Assembly: GCA_002344075.1 (NCBI GenBank)
Contig: DDTM01000126.1
Span: 1 to 64,000, forward strand
DNA from: Bacteroidetes bacterium UBA2364
GTDB taxonomy: Bacteria > Bacteroidota > Rhodothermia > Rhodothermales > UBA2364
Direction of reading: 5' to 3'
Length of the DNA: 64,000 nt
Positions 54,502 to 63,739 of the stretch are shown in pieces (position 1 is the stretch's first letter; every line of letters starts with the position of its first letter). Under the pieces are notes generated by a model, which was not told the origin of the DNA, made no database searches, and worked only from the letters and a program-made list of their open reading frames with translations. Made by a program: the position numbers and the translations under genes.

Positions 54502-55419
54502 ATGATAGACCTTACTAAACAGGAAAACATTTTTATCTACCACGGTGGTCAACAATATGGCCCCATGACCTATGCGCAGGCCCGCCAGTTTATGTCAAAG
54601 CGCCCCCCCACCCCTTCCGATCTCTTCTGGGCGGATGGGATGAAAAACTGGGAACCACTGCCGGACTCCTTGCTTTCGCAGTCGGCGCTTGAAAATATTG
54701 GTGGTCGTGGCGGATTGCTTTTGGAAACCATTGGAGCCGCCGATATAGACCAAGCGCCTAACTCAAACCAGACCCGTGCCCTTACACAGCCTCCCCTGCA
54801 AACAACCGCCGAAACCCGTAAACCAGAATCCCAAACGGACCAACCTACCCGCCTGCTCTCTCAAAAAAAGGAGGAACCCTCCCCGATACCAATGCGAACA
54901 GGGCTTGGCGGCTTTTTTATCCCTGTGGTTCTGGTCTCATTGGCTTTTCTGGGAGTAGCGGTTTATGCGTTTACTAATTTTCTTGGCGCATTCCTATCAA
55001 CTCTATCTTCTACCGCCTTGAATGAGGCCCCCGACACGCAAAACATTCGCCTTTTGGCACTATTTGCCTCATTTGGAAGTTTTGCTACGCTCTTCTGGAC
55101 ACTCATGCTCAACGTGTATCTTTTCCGAAAAAAACAAGCTTTCCCCTCTATGTTCAGGGCCACCATCGGCGTGTTGGCACTTTTTGGCAGCCTCGTTTTT
55201 GGTTTTATGGTCGCTGAAAAATTAGGTCTATCCAATGTATTAAAAGGACAAGTACCCACCGTTAATCAATGGATGCCTTCTACCATTACCTTTTGGGGAC
55301 AAATTTATGACTCCTCATTGTTTATCTTAACGGCCTCCTTAGCTCTTTTACTGATTTTAATGTATTTGGTCATCTATGTCAGCCGCTCCAAACGGGTTAA
55401 ACATACATTTATTCGGTAA
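54502..55419 (+). CDS. GYF-domain membrane protein
   Basis: A 305-residue protein with an N-terminal GYF_2-type domain (about 10-60: HGGQQYGPMTYAQARQF, DLFWADGMKNWEPL), a hydrophilic, proline/threonine-rich linker (about 75-130) and four hydrophobic segments (about 135-160, 185-210, 220-240, 270-295). In the prokaryotic GYF_2 family the domain is cytoplasmic and presumed to bind proline-rich peptides; the membrane part is not recognised. No partner is evident. It precedes the methyltransferase gene by 38 bp. Confidence 0.78.
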   Translation: MIDLTKQENIFIYHGGQQYGPMTYAQARQFMSKRPPTPSDLFWADGMKNWEPLPDSLLSQSALENIGGRGGLLLETIGAADIDQAPNSNQTRALTQPPLQTTAETRKPESQTDQPTRLLSQKKEEPSPIPMRTGLGGFFIPVVLVSLAFLGVAVYAFTNFLGAFLSTLSSTALNEAPDTQNIRLLALFASFGSFATLFWTLMLNVYLFRKKQAFPSMFRATIGVLALFGSLVFGFMVAEKLGLSNVLKGQVPTVNQWMPSTITFWGQIYDSSLFILTASLALLLILMYLVIYVSRSKRVKHTFIR

Positions 55420-55457
55420 AATAAAGTAGCCCTTTTCTATAAAGTTGAACATCAGTT

Positions 55458-56177
55458 ATGATACAAAAAAAAGTATTGGCTGCATATGAACAATTAGCCC
55501 ATAGTTATAACCAACGGATAGACCATAAACCCCATAATGCGTACTATGACCGCCCAAATACATTGGGATTGTTGCCAGAAATAAGTGGGACAAAGATATT
55601 AGATGCAGGATGTGGTCCAGGCAAGTACACTGAAATTTTATTAGAAAAAGGAGCAGAAGTACATTCGTTTGACTTAAGCCCAAAGATGATTGAAGAAGCA
55701 CAGAAACGAAATGGGAATAGGGGAAAATTCTTCCTACATGACCTCACACAACCACTCATCCAATACCAAGACGGCGTTTTTGATGTGGTTTTATGTGCGC
55801 TGGCTTTGGACTATATTCCCGACTGGACCCAAACAATCGTTGAATTCAATCGCTTGCTCAGACCTGAAGGGGTAGTAGTGGCCTCCTTCGGACATCCTTT
55901 TTTTGAATTTAATTATTTTTCGGCGAAACAGTATTTTTCTACAGAACCTGTCAAAACCATCTGGCGAGGTTTTGGTGAACCCGTAGAGATGCATAGCTAC
56001 CGCCGATCGCTAGAGGAATGCTTGCTGCCGTTTACTAACAATGGTTTTTATATTGATCGTTTAATTGAGCCAAAACCAACAAAAGAGTTTGCAAAATTTG
56101 ATGAACGACACTACCTTGAATTAAGCGTATTTCCCTCGTTTTTATGTTTACGCGCTAAAAAGAAAACACATTTATAA
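55458..56177 (+). CDS. Class I SAM-dependent methyltransferase
   Basis: A 239-residue cytoplasmic methyltransferase. The SAM-binding motif I reads TKILDAGCGPGKYTEILLEKGAEV, motif II is near HSFDLSPKMIEEAQKR, and the post-I FDVVLCALALDYIPDW and FNRLLRPEGVVVASFGHP segments complete the type 11 fold. The substrate is not predictable; ubiquinone/menaquinone-like or small-molecule substrates are possible. It is followed by an AT-rich stretch with unlike base composition. Confidence 0.85.
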   Translation: MIQKKVLAAYEQLAHSYNQRIDHKPHNAYYDRPNTLGLLPEISGTKILDAGCGPGKYTEILLEKGAEVHSFDLSPKMIEEAQKRNGNRGKFFLHDLTQPLIQYQDGVFDVVLCALALDYIPDWTQTIVEFNRLLRPEGVVVASFGHPFFEFNYFSAKQYFSTEPVKTIWRGFGEPVEMHSYRRSLEECLLPFTNNGFYIDRLIEPKPTKEFAKFDERHYLELSVFPSFLCLRAKKKTHL

Positions 56178-56545
56178 TAAACTCAATGTCCATCACTAAT
56201 TCGCATATTTACATGCTTTTTTCATCATATGACCTAAATATTTTCAATATGAATAAATTATTTATCGAATAATTCATGATATTGAAGGTAAAATTTTAAT
56301 GATGCCCTTTTTGTTTGATGAAATAAAAATCTCTTATACAATGTGTAGTTTAGAGATTTGCAACATGTAGAGCCAAGATGCCTTTGAAATACTATAAAAA
56401 CATCAACTAAATTCGTGAGTAAATGGCGTCAAAACACAAAATCAAGAATCATTTTACGTAATTTATGTAATTAACAACGATCACCCAACCTGCGCTGGAT
56501 AAAAAATACCAAAAACTGTCACCAGAATAGGCAAATATAACAACA
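56178..56545. other. AT-rich intergenic region
   Basis: A 368-bp stretch between the methyltransferase and the S41 protease-like gene, strongly AT-rich, with no coding frame of any length. It includes imperfect AT dyads near 56455-56475 but no clear terminator. It marks the start of the compositionally different segment that runs to about 61.9 kb. Confidence 0.4.
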
Positions 56546-57991
56546 ATGAAAGCACTAATTACACTCTTTTTTATAGCACAAATTATTTACGGGCAATCGG
56601 GCTTGACTTTTACAAAAAAACAGATGTATCAAGATTTTGATGTATTGGTTGCTACAATTCATAGTGTTTCGCCACACTTACCCATTAAAAAGGATTTATG
56701 GCATTACGATGCAAAGAAACAAATGCTTGACTTGAGGAAAAATATTGATAAAATCTCTTCTGATTTATCATTTTTTATCCTTTTAGAGTCCGTCTTGAAT
56801 ACAGCATTAGATGAACATACGAGCTTGTTGAGGCAGGATAGTGTATGGGCAAAACAACAATATGAGGCCTTGAAGGTTGCACGAAATAAATTCAAATTTT
56901 CTATTGGTAACATCTATTCCGATGGAAAATATTTAACAACCAACCCGTTTATAGTACAGGGCGATACTGTTTCCATTGGGACAGAAATAGTTGAAATAGA
57001 AGGTGAGCCTATGGATAGATATATTCAAAGAAAATTGTATGTTACTGATGGAATAAGCTACGATTTGAAAAGAAAAAAATTCTATTATGCAGGAATATTA
57101 AAAAATAACGAAACTATATTTAAAGATACACTCAAAATTACCTTAAAAAAGAATGGCAAATCAAAGACTTATGCCTTTGCAAGCAATAAGTTTACAAAAT
57201 ATTTGCCTACTACTAAATACCGAGACAGCACCAGAGTGGAATACTGGGAAAAAGAAAAGATAATATACATTAGGCTTACAGATATGGAGCCTGAATTTAC
57301 ACCATTCATCAATGAAAAACTGGCAGTATTAAAAGAGCAAAACATTTCCATAGACAAAATAATCATTGATATAAGAAGGAATGGTGGCGGGCAAGACAAT
57401 GTATGGCAGAATTTATTTGCCGAATTAATTGCCAGCCCTATTAAATATTCATTGAAAATTGATGATTTCAAAAATGTTGTCATGAGTAAAGAAAAAATTG
57501 AGCGTTTTGGCTTTAAAGATGTGATCATTAAAAAAGATAAAGACCCTTTACTTAGAAAATACCATTTCTATACCCTACTAAATACAAGAGAGTCCATTGA
57601 GCCATCGGCAACCTCATTAAAATTTACCGGAAAAATTTATCTACTTGCAGAACAACATTATTCTTCAGCAGGAAGCGCAGTTTCGGTCGCTAGCTCAAAC
57701 CCAAAAGACAACCTTATATCTGTGGGTCGTAAAACAGGATACTTTCTGGGTGTAGGTTTCTCACCACAAGTTTTTGTATTACCAAACTCAAAAGTAAAAT
57801 ACAGAATAGCTCCATCTATTGAAGTAACAAATGCCAAAAACCTTACAGATTTAATGCAAGATAAAATTGAAATAGAAATTCCTTATGATTTAAATTATTA
57901 TCAAAATAAGTTTAGCTATAAAGGCAAACCGACTGATAAAGACTTTTTAATTCGTTTTGACCCTTTTATAAAGGCTGTATTAGAAAACTAA
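56546..57991 (+). CDS. S41-family peptidase-like exported protein
   Basis: A 481-residue exported protein with a signal peptide (cleavage near IYGQ-S). It has a PDZ-like segment (about 125-150) and the S41 core: IIIDIRRNGGGQDNVW (about 271-286) and LLAEQHYSSAGSAVSVASSNPKDN (near 368-390), where the nucleophile serine precedes AG. This is the tail-specific/tricorn-type protease or retinoid-binding-like family. Codon use is AT-rich (many AAA, ATA, TTA) compared with neighbours, suggesting transfer. The substrate is unknown. Confidence 0.82.
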   Translation: MKALITLFFIAQIIYGQSGLTFTKKQMYQDFDVLVATIHSVSPHLPIKKDLWHYDAKKQMLDLRKNIDKISSDLSFFILLESVLNTALDEHTSLLRQDSVWAKQQYEALKVARNKFKFSIGNIYSDGKYLTTNPFIVQGDTVSIGTEIVEIEGEPMDRYIQRKLYVTDGISYDLKRKKFYYAGILKNNETIFKDTLKITLKKNGKSKTYAFASNKFTKYLPTTKYRDSTRVEYWEKEKIIYIRLTDMEPEFTPFINEKLAVLKEQNISIDKIIIDIRRNGGGQDNVWQNLFAELIASPIKYSLKIDDFKNVVMSKEKIERFGFKDVIIKKDKDPLLRKYHFYTLLNTRESIEPSATSLKFTGKIYLLAEQHYSSAGSAVSVASSNPKDNLISVGRKTGYFLGVGFSPQVFVLPNSKVKYRIAPSIEVTNAKNLTDLMQDKIEIEIPYDLNYYQNKFSYKGKPTDKDFLIRFDPFIKAVLEN

Positions 57992-58069
57992 AACCCCAGC
58001 CGCCAATATGTGAACCTAATAGCGGCAAAGCTAACGAACGGCAGAACGACAATAATTGGATAGTAAAAA

Positions 58070-58843
58070 ATGGAGTTAATTATCATTTCAGTTACAGCTT
58101 TTCTCGCAGCAATCCTAACATTTCTTTCAGGATTTGGCTTAGGTACAATTATGACACCTATATTTATGATTTTTTTTCCCGTTGATCTGGCTATCGGACT
58201 TACAGGCATTGTTCACTTTTTCAACAACCTTTTTAAGTTCCTATTAGTCGGATGGGAAGCGGACAAACAAATAGTCATACGTTTTGGTGTACCAGCAATA
58301 ATTGCCGCTCTAATAGGGTCTTGGTTGTTACTAAACCTCACAGACCTTAGCCCACTTTTTGCTTATCAATTGTTCGGGCGGACATTTGAAGTTTTACCTG
58401 TAAAGTTCATTATCTCTATTTTGCTCATCATTTTTGCGACCATAGACCTAATTCCTTCTTTCAGTAAACTTCACTTCGGCAAGGACAAACTTCCAATTGG
58501 AGGGGCACTGAGTGGTTTCTTCGGAGGGCTTTCAGGCAATCAAGGAGCATTAAGAAGTGCATTTCTAATTAAAGCAGGGCTTTCTAAAGAGGCGTTTGTA
58601 GGCACAGCAGTTGTAGTTTCAACCTTTGTTGACTTTACACGACTTAGTATTTACGCCACAAAATTCACAAGAACCGGGCTTTCAGAGAACTTGACTTTGG
58701 TTATCTGTGCGACTCTATCGGCTATAATTGGAGCTTATATCGGTAACAAACTTTTAAAGAAAATAACACTCCGGTTTTTACAAGTGACCGTTGCTATAAT
58801 GCTAATAATGATTTCACTCGCATTGGGGAGTGGACTAATTTGA
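58070..58843 (+). CDS. TauE/SafE-family sulfite exporter-like protein
   Basis: A 257-residue inner-membrane protein with about seven to eight hydrophobic segments. The N-terminal AFLAAILTFLSGFGLGTIMTP, the central PIGGALSGFFGGLSGNQGALRSAFLI and the C-terminal IGAYIGNKLLKKITLRFLQ match the TauE/SafE family, which transports sulfite or other sulfonates, or unknown anions. The start is at the first in-frame ATG. It lies 78 bp after the S41 gene, within the AT-rich segment. Confidence 0.88.
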   Translation: MELIIISVTAFLAAILTFLSGFGLGTIMTPIFMIFFPVDLAIGLTGIVHFFNNLFKFLLVGWEADKQIVIRFGVPAIIAALIGSWLLLNLTDLSPLFAYQLFGRTFEVLPVKFIISILLIIFATIDLIPSFSKLHFGKDKLPIGGALSGFFGGLSGNQGALRSAFLIKAGLSKEAFVGTAVVVSTFVDFTRLSIYATKFTRTGLSENLTLVICATLSAIIGAYIGNKLLKKITLRFLQVTVAIMLIMISLALGSGLI

Positions 58844-58940
58844 TAACAACAAGCACCTTTTATAGTTTAATAGACAATGTGACGTATTCTTTAATTGATA
58901 TAATTATAAGACTTTAATTATAATGTAGTAATAGATGAGA

Positions 58941-60188
58941 TCATTTCTTAATTGGAGCTTCTACTTCATCAAAAAGTTTTTGAAAATCACCGTCATAGCT
59001 TTTTCTAATGGTATTTCCATCTCTCGTTAAATTTTCGAAAATACCTTTATCTACCAAGTCCCAAATAGCCCATTTTGCTTTCCCGTCAATGGTGAAAAGC
59101 CCAAAATGATTTTCAGATCCACCAGGGTTTGATGCATCTTTCCAGATTTCATCGAACGCTTCAAAATAAAAACAAGCTATTTTATTTTCTGTAGTCCATT
59201 TCCTCATTTTCTTATAATAAATTCCAGCTTTATATTCATCTGTCGCTTTAGAACCTGCACTACCATACAATTCATTGGAAAAACTCGCCCACCCGGTTTC
59301 ACCAATATGAATAGGCTTTTGCACCCCAAGTCTTTGCATATAATTTTTTACTGCCTGATATTGGGAAATTGCATATTGTAAAGAACGCTCCATAATAAAA
59401 TCAACTTGTTCTTCTTTGCTTTTCGTCAGTTCGTTTTCCTGTACACCCCAAAAAATTGGATTATAGTGGGTGTCGTGCATAGGATATGTGTGTATTGAAA
59501 GATAATCAACAGATTTAATTAATTCGTTTAATTCTGGTACATGATAATCCGATGTTCCACCTCCCCATGAGGCAAAGTTATCCGAACTTGTAATCCATAA
59601 ATCTTTTGATAATTCTCCTTTCTTTTTTAACTCCTGAAGGTATTTAACCCATTTTAAAATGATGTGGGGCTGAACATAATATGCCGTGGCCCATTTAACC
59701 ATTGCTTCATTCCCAACCGCAATTATTTTTATGATTTCGGGATACTGTTTGGCCAACTCTACCGCATGTTCTATTTCCACGGCATTACGTTCACTTTCTT
59801 CATGATGAATCGGTTCAAAACCTGTCCAAGCATTTTTACAGTCAATCCAAGCCCCAAGCATGACATACATTTCAAAAGATGGGTTTTCTTGATTTAGCTC
59901 GGAGATTGCTTTTAAAACATTATTGGCTTCGGGCAAATGCACATTGTAGGTTCTAATAAGACGAACCCCCATTGCTGAAAGAATCTTCATGTCTTCCTTT
60001 AATTGTGCAACAGTAGGTTGAACCCGTCTGCTCACGCTTCGATATCCACCATACGATATTGCCATTTTTTCTTGATTTCCGAGCAATTCGGCAGCAGTAA
60101 TATTCTTTCTTGAATTCCTCATTGTATTACAAGTTAAAAAATTAGTCAAGATTAATAAATAAATTAAGGTTTTGAATAAGCTACGCAT
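58941..60188 (-). CDS. GH17-like beta-glucanase lipoprotein (putative)
   Basis: A 415-residue exported protein with an N-terminal hydrophobic segment ending FLTC (Cys20), a probable lipobox. A TIM-barrel-like pattern includes VRLIRTYNVHLPEANNVL, IAVGNEAMVKW (E161, acid/base position), VDYLSIHTYP and HIGETGWASF (E297, nucleophile position), the arrangement of GH17 beta-1,3-glucanases. The substrate is not proven. Base composition is AT-rich like its neighbours, and it is on the opposite strand. Confidence 0.72.
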   Translation of the reverse strand: MRSLFKTLIYLLILTNFLTCNTMRNSRKNITAAELLGNQEKMAISYGGYRSVSRRVQPTVAQLKEDMKILSAMGVRLIRTYNVHLPEANNVLKAISELNQENPSFEMYVMLGAWIDCKNAWTGFEPIHHEESERNAVEIEHAVELAKQYPEIIKIIAVGNEAMVKWATAYYVQPHIILKWVKYLQELKKKGELSKDLWITSSDNFASWGGGTSDYHVPELNELIKSVDYLSIHTYPMHDTHYNPIFWGVQENELTKSKEEQVDFIMERSLQYAISQYQAVKNYMQRLGVQKPIHIGETGWASFSNELYGSAGSKATDEYKAGIYYKKMRKWTTENKIACFYFEAFDEIWKDASNPGGSENHFGLFTIDGKAKWAIWDLVDKGIFENLTRDGNTIRKSYDGDFQKLFDEVEAPIKK

Positions 60189-60665
60189 ATATTAAATAAT
60201 TGTTTTGGTATTGAAATATATTTTTGATTTACCATGTTTTTAATTTCATTTTAAGACCGTGCTTAAAAGCAAGGGATTACACCACAGATTAGTGGCTTGT
60301 ATGCAATGCTTCCTTTTTGATGTGGTAAATAATTCTATAGTCAAGGTACATCAATTGGCAACATAGATCAAGCATCCCATTTCAATACCATGTTTCGAGA
60401 AGGCTACGCTCCAATACAAACCCATAACCATTTGACGTGCAGGAAAGTCTGTGTAGGAGTATAAAAACCACATACTTACAAATTTAAGCAACTTTATATA
60501 AACTAATATATGATGAGAAATAAAATTTTACACATACTCTACTATAAATAATCGTTAAGGGATCTTTGTGCTTTAAAAAAAGATGATAATGAATGTGTTG
60601 TCTGGAAATTGTCGTATCTTCTCTTGTATATTCAGCAATCTTTTTTTTTGCTTTTCTCAATTCTC
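60189..60665. other. AT-rich intergenic region before TMEM175 gene
   Basis: A 477-bp AT-rich gap containing the upstream regions of the divergent GH17-like and TMEM175-family genes. I see no gene or clear repeat. A GC-richer piece near 60335-60460 could be a decayed remnant of other sequence but has no recognisable frame. Confidence 0.35.
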
Positions 60666-61241
60666 ATGACCACAAACCGATTAGAAGCGTTCAGTGACGG
60701 CGTACTTGCCATCATCATCACCATTATGGTATTAGAGCTTCATGTCCCTCAAGGTGCTACATTCCAAGCGCTGCTTCCGCTATTACCCAAATTTTTATCT
60801 TATTTATTTAGCTTTATATATGTTGGTATTTATTGGAACAACCATCATCATCTTTTTCAGGCTATTCAATTTGTGAATGGAAAAATTTTACTTGCTAACC
60901 TGAATTTACTATTTTGGATTTCGATTTTACCTTTTGCTACTGCATGGATGGGAGAACATCATTTTGAAGGAAATACGGTTGCACTTTATGGCCTTATACT
61001 TTTTTTATCTGCCATCTCTTTTTACCTCCTAGAAAAAGCAGCCATACAACACGAAGGTCCTGAGTCAAAATTGAGTATTGCAGTAAGTGATCAATATAAG
61101 GAAAGAATATCACTCTTTGCATATGCTTTTGGTGTTATTTTGGCATTTTATTATCCCATTATATCGCTCGTTCTATTTTACATAACCGCTTTAATTTGGT
61201 TTATCCCTGATAAGAGAATAGAAAAAATATTAAGCTCTTAA
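60666..61241 (+). CDS. TMEM175-family potassium channel-like protein (DUF1211)
   Basis: A 191-residue membrane protein from ATG 60666 (MTTNRLEAFSDGVLAIIITIMVLEL), with the family FSDGV motif at residues 9-13 and about five or six hydrophobic segments; the family forms K+-permeable channels. YWNNHHHLFQAIQFVNGKILLANLNLLFWISILPFATAWMG is also typical. The 19-residue longer reading starts upstream with a hydrophobic run and is less likely. The segment is AT-rich. Confidence 0.88.
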   Translation: MTTNRLEAFSDGVLAIIITIMVLELHVPQGATFQALLPLLPKFLSYLFSFIYVGIYWNNHHHLFQAIQFVNGKILLANLNLLFWISILPFATAWMGEHHFEGNTVALYGLILFLSAISFYLLEKAAIQHEGPESKLSIAVSDQYKERISLFAYAFGVILAFYYPIISLVLFYITALIWFIPDKRIEKILSS

Positions 61242-61932
61242 CAAGACTTTAAAGCGGAAAAACAACTTATAGCGAGTGATACTATTCCTCCATATCGAGA
61301 CATATTTATTTTATTCCATCCTTGTGGAACTTGTGGATGGTTATTTTGCTTTCTATTGTGACATCGCCCCTGCGGGTTCTATTATGGTATCGCTTTTCTC
61401 AACGGTAAGACGTTACCTAATCTAAGTGCGTCGTATGTCTATTGGCATTTTTCAATTGCACCCGAATAGGATGACGGATTAGAATGGATCAATCATCTGC
61501 CTTTCAAGAAGCATGGCGTAACGCTGTGAATAGGTGGCCTTGTTAATAAAATCCAATTATTCATCAAGCCTCCATCCAGCGACGCGACCTATCAAAATTA
61601 TTGAAAATCAAAAAACCAATTCATTTAAAGAGCAAAATCACTTAAGTTTATAACTTACAGCTACTTGTACAAATAGTTTTACCAAACTACCCACTATTCT
61701 AGTAGTGTATATAAAACATGGTATGGGCCTATTGATGCGTTTTACAAACCACTCGTGTCACAATGCCATAATGCACAATGGTTGTTACCAAATTTTAATC
61801 TAATTATTACCGATATATAAACAAAATATCACCAAAATATTATTATACCTAAAATCCATTTGGTTATAATGTTCTATTAATTTCTATATGCTTTTATTGG
61901 CGTATCATTGAGCAGTCTAATTTGGAGTTCAA
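61242..61932. other. AT-rich intergenic region before pstS
   Basis: A 691-bp gap without an intact gene. It holds a decayed transposase-like fragment near 61377-61550 (see separate entry) and the AT-rich pstS upstream region (about 61790-61930). A TATAAT sequence lies near 61866, but no Pho box is recognised. Confidence 0.4.
61377..61550 (+). pseudogene. Decayed transposase-like fragment (IS5-type, tentative)
   Basis: One frame reads FYYGIAFLNGKTLPNLSAS then YVYWHFS (61377-61460), interrupted by a stop, then DDGLEWINHL, with the frame apparently continuing in another phase as FQEAWRNAVNRW. The order YxYWHFxxW...DGxxEWI resembles the N-terminal helix-turn-helix region of IS5-family transposases. 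Stops and a frameshift mean it is dead, and no terminal repeats are visible. The identification is weak. Confidence 0.3.
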
Positions 61933-62829
61933 ATGGTACGTCTATTTATTCTTTTTTTGTTTATGTTTGGGCTTCCAGCCTGCCGTCCGGTTCAAACCAT
62001 CGAACAAGTACAGATTAAAGGGTCTGATTCGGAAGTTGCCGTTGTGATGGCATTGGCAGAATCCTTTATGAGCCACGAGCATCGGGTATCGGTATCGGTG
62101 AAGGGCGGTGGATCGGGATCTGGAATTGCAGCTCTTTTAAATGGAAAAACTGATATTGCCAATTCGTCTCGAGACATGAGCGCAAAAGAGCTTGAGATGG
62201 CAGCAGTGCGGAATATTCGCCCGATTCCCGTTGTGTTTGCAGAAGATGTATTGGTGTTTATTCTCCATCCGAGTCTTCAGATTCGCGCCTTGAACCTCGA
62301 ACAGCTTGCGGGCATTTATCGGGGAGACATCCGAAATTGGAAAGAAGTGGGTGGCCCAGACCGAGAGATTTCATTGTATGGACGTCAAAGCAATTCTGGA
62401 ACTTACGTATATCTGCGAGAAAAAGTTTTAAAATCCGAGTATTCCTCTAAAGTAAAGGGCATGAATGGTACTGCACAAATTGTTGAAGCCGTTAAACAGG
62501 ATCGTGGAGGCATCGGTTATGTAAGTTTGGGTTATGTGCAACATAACGGCAAGCCAAGTGCAGGGATTTCAGTCCTACGAATCGGCGATGGAGAAGGCGT
62601 TTCGCCCCTTGATGCAAGCGCTGTGGCGAGCGGCCTGTATCCTCTCAAACGTCCGTTGTATCATTTCCTGAACGGACCAGCTAGTGGAAAATTAGCTGCA
62701 TTTCTTCGGTTTGAACGCTCCGAGCAGGGCAAAGCCATCATCCGAGAAAGTGGCTACATTCCGATAGAACTCCCACTGACATACAACGCCGAAGTTTCAT
62801 CCATGGCACAACCTGTATATGCTAAATAA
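61933..62829 (+). CDS. pstS: Phosphate ABC transporter substrate-binding lipoprotein
   Basis: A periplasmic phosphate-binding protein tethered by a lipid (lipobox LPAC, Cys17) with 298 residues. Segments KGSDSEVAVVMALAESFM, VSVKGGGSGSGIAALLNGKTDIANSSRDM, AGIYRGDIRNWKEVGGPDREISLYGRQSNSGTYVYLREKVL and KQDRGGIGYVSLGYV are typical PBP-like PstS features. Its last codons overlap the pstC start by 11 bp, so translation is probably coupled. This is the first gene of the pst operon here. Confidence 0.93.
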   Translation: MVRLFILFLFMFGLPACRPVQTIEQVQIKGSDSEVAVVMALAESFMSHEHRVSVSVKGGGSGSGIAALLNGKTDIANSSRDMSAKELEMAAVRNIRPIPVVFAEDVLVFILHPSLQIRALNLEQLAGIYRGDIRNWKEVGGPDREISLYGRQSNSGTYVYLREKVLKSEYSSKVKGMNGTAQIVEAVKQDRGGIGYVSLGYVQHNGKPSAGISVLRIGDGEGVSPLDASAVASGLYPLKRPLYHFLNGPASGKLAAFLRFERSEQGKAIIRESGYIPIELPLTYNAEVSSMAQPVYAK

Positions 62830-63739
62830 TGCTTCTCACTCCTCCCCAGCCACTACAAACCAGCGTCGCCACTTACAAGACCGTGCGTTTAAACTACTTG
62901 TAAAAGCAGCAGCATTGTTATCGGTTTTGGTTTTGGCAGGCATATTTTTTCTTTTGATTTGGAATGGGTTCTATATGTTTAAAGAAGTTTCCATATGGGA
63001 ATTCTTCTTCTCTTCCGAATGGAATCCGGGCGCTTTAAAAAACCCACAATATGGTATAGGCGGTATGGTGGTTGGAACGATGCTTGTAACCATTGCAGCG
63101 ATGGTGCTCGCCTTTCCATTAGGAATTGCCTTAGCCGCCTACCTTTCCGAGGTTGCCTCACCACTCATGAGGGGCTTTGTCCGCCCTCTCATTGAATTAT
63201 TGGCAGGGATCCCATCCGTGGTGGTCGGATTTATTGGAATCGTGGTGGTCGGACCATTTTTGGCTCAAACTTTTAATCTACCGAATGGTTTTACGGCGCT
63301 AAACGGCGCTATCTTATTGGCCATCATGGCCTTACCTTCCATAGTCACCGTTGCAGAAGATGCCATTCGCGCTGTTCCACGTTCATACAGAGAAGCTTCG
63401 TATGCGTTAGGGAGCAATAAGTGGACTACACTCATTCGGGTTACCCTCCCCGCAGCGGGTTCTGGTATCATTGCAGCCGGTGTTTTGGGCGTAGGACGAG
63501 CGGTGGGCGAAACCATGACGGTTCTTATGGCCACCGGAAATGCACTTGAAGTACCCGACAGCCTTTTCGACTCGGTGCGCACCATGACCGCCACCATGGC
63601 CATCGAGATGGGCGAGGTGCCCTTTGGCACTACCCATTATTACAGTCTGTTTGCTATTGGAGCCACCCTTTTTATCATGAGTCTTTTATTTAACCTGACA
63701 GCCGAGTATCTCGCTGCCAAATTCAGGCGATTGTCATGA
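62819..63739 (+). CDS. pstC: Phosphate ABC transporter permease PstC
   Basis: Inner-membrane permease of the high-affinity phosphate importer. The 306-residue protein has six hydrophobic segments and the binding-protein-dependent permease loop EDAIRAVPRSYREASYALGSNKWTTLIRVTLPAAGSGIIAAGVLGVGRAVGETM, with the EAA-type motif. It starts with ATG 62819 inside the pstS end and its stop overlaps the pstA start (ATGA). Confidence 0.95.
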   Translation: MLNNASHSSPATTNQRRHLQDRAFKLLVKAAALLSVLVLAGIFFLLIWNGFYMFKEVSIWEFFFSSEWNPGALKNPQYGIGGMVVGTMLVTIAAMVLAFPLGIALAAYLSEVASPLMRGFVRPLIELLAGIPSVVVGFIGIVVVGPFLAQTFNLPNGFTALNGAILLAIMALPSIVTVAEDAIRAVPRSYREASYALGSNKWTTLIRVTLPAAGSGIIAAGVLGVGRAVGETMTVLMATGNALEVPDSLFDSVRTMTATMAIEMGEVPFGTTHYYSLFAIGATLFIMSLLFNLTAEYLAAKFRRLS

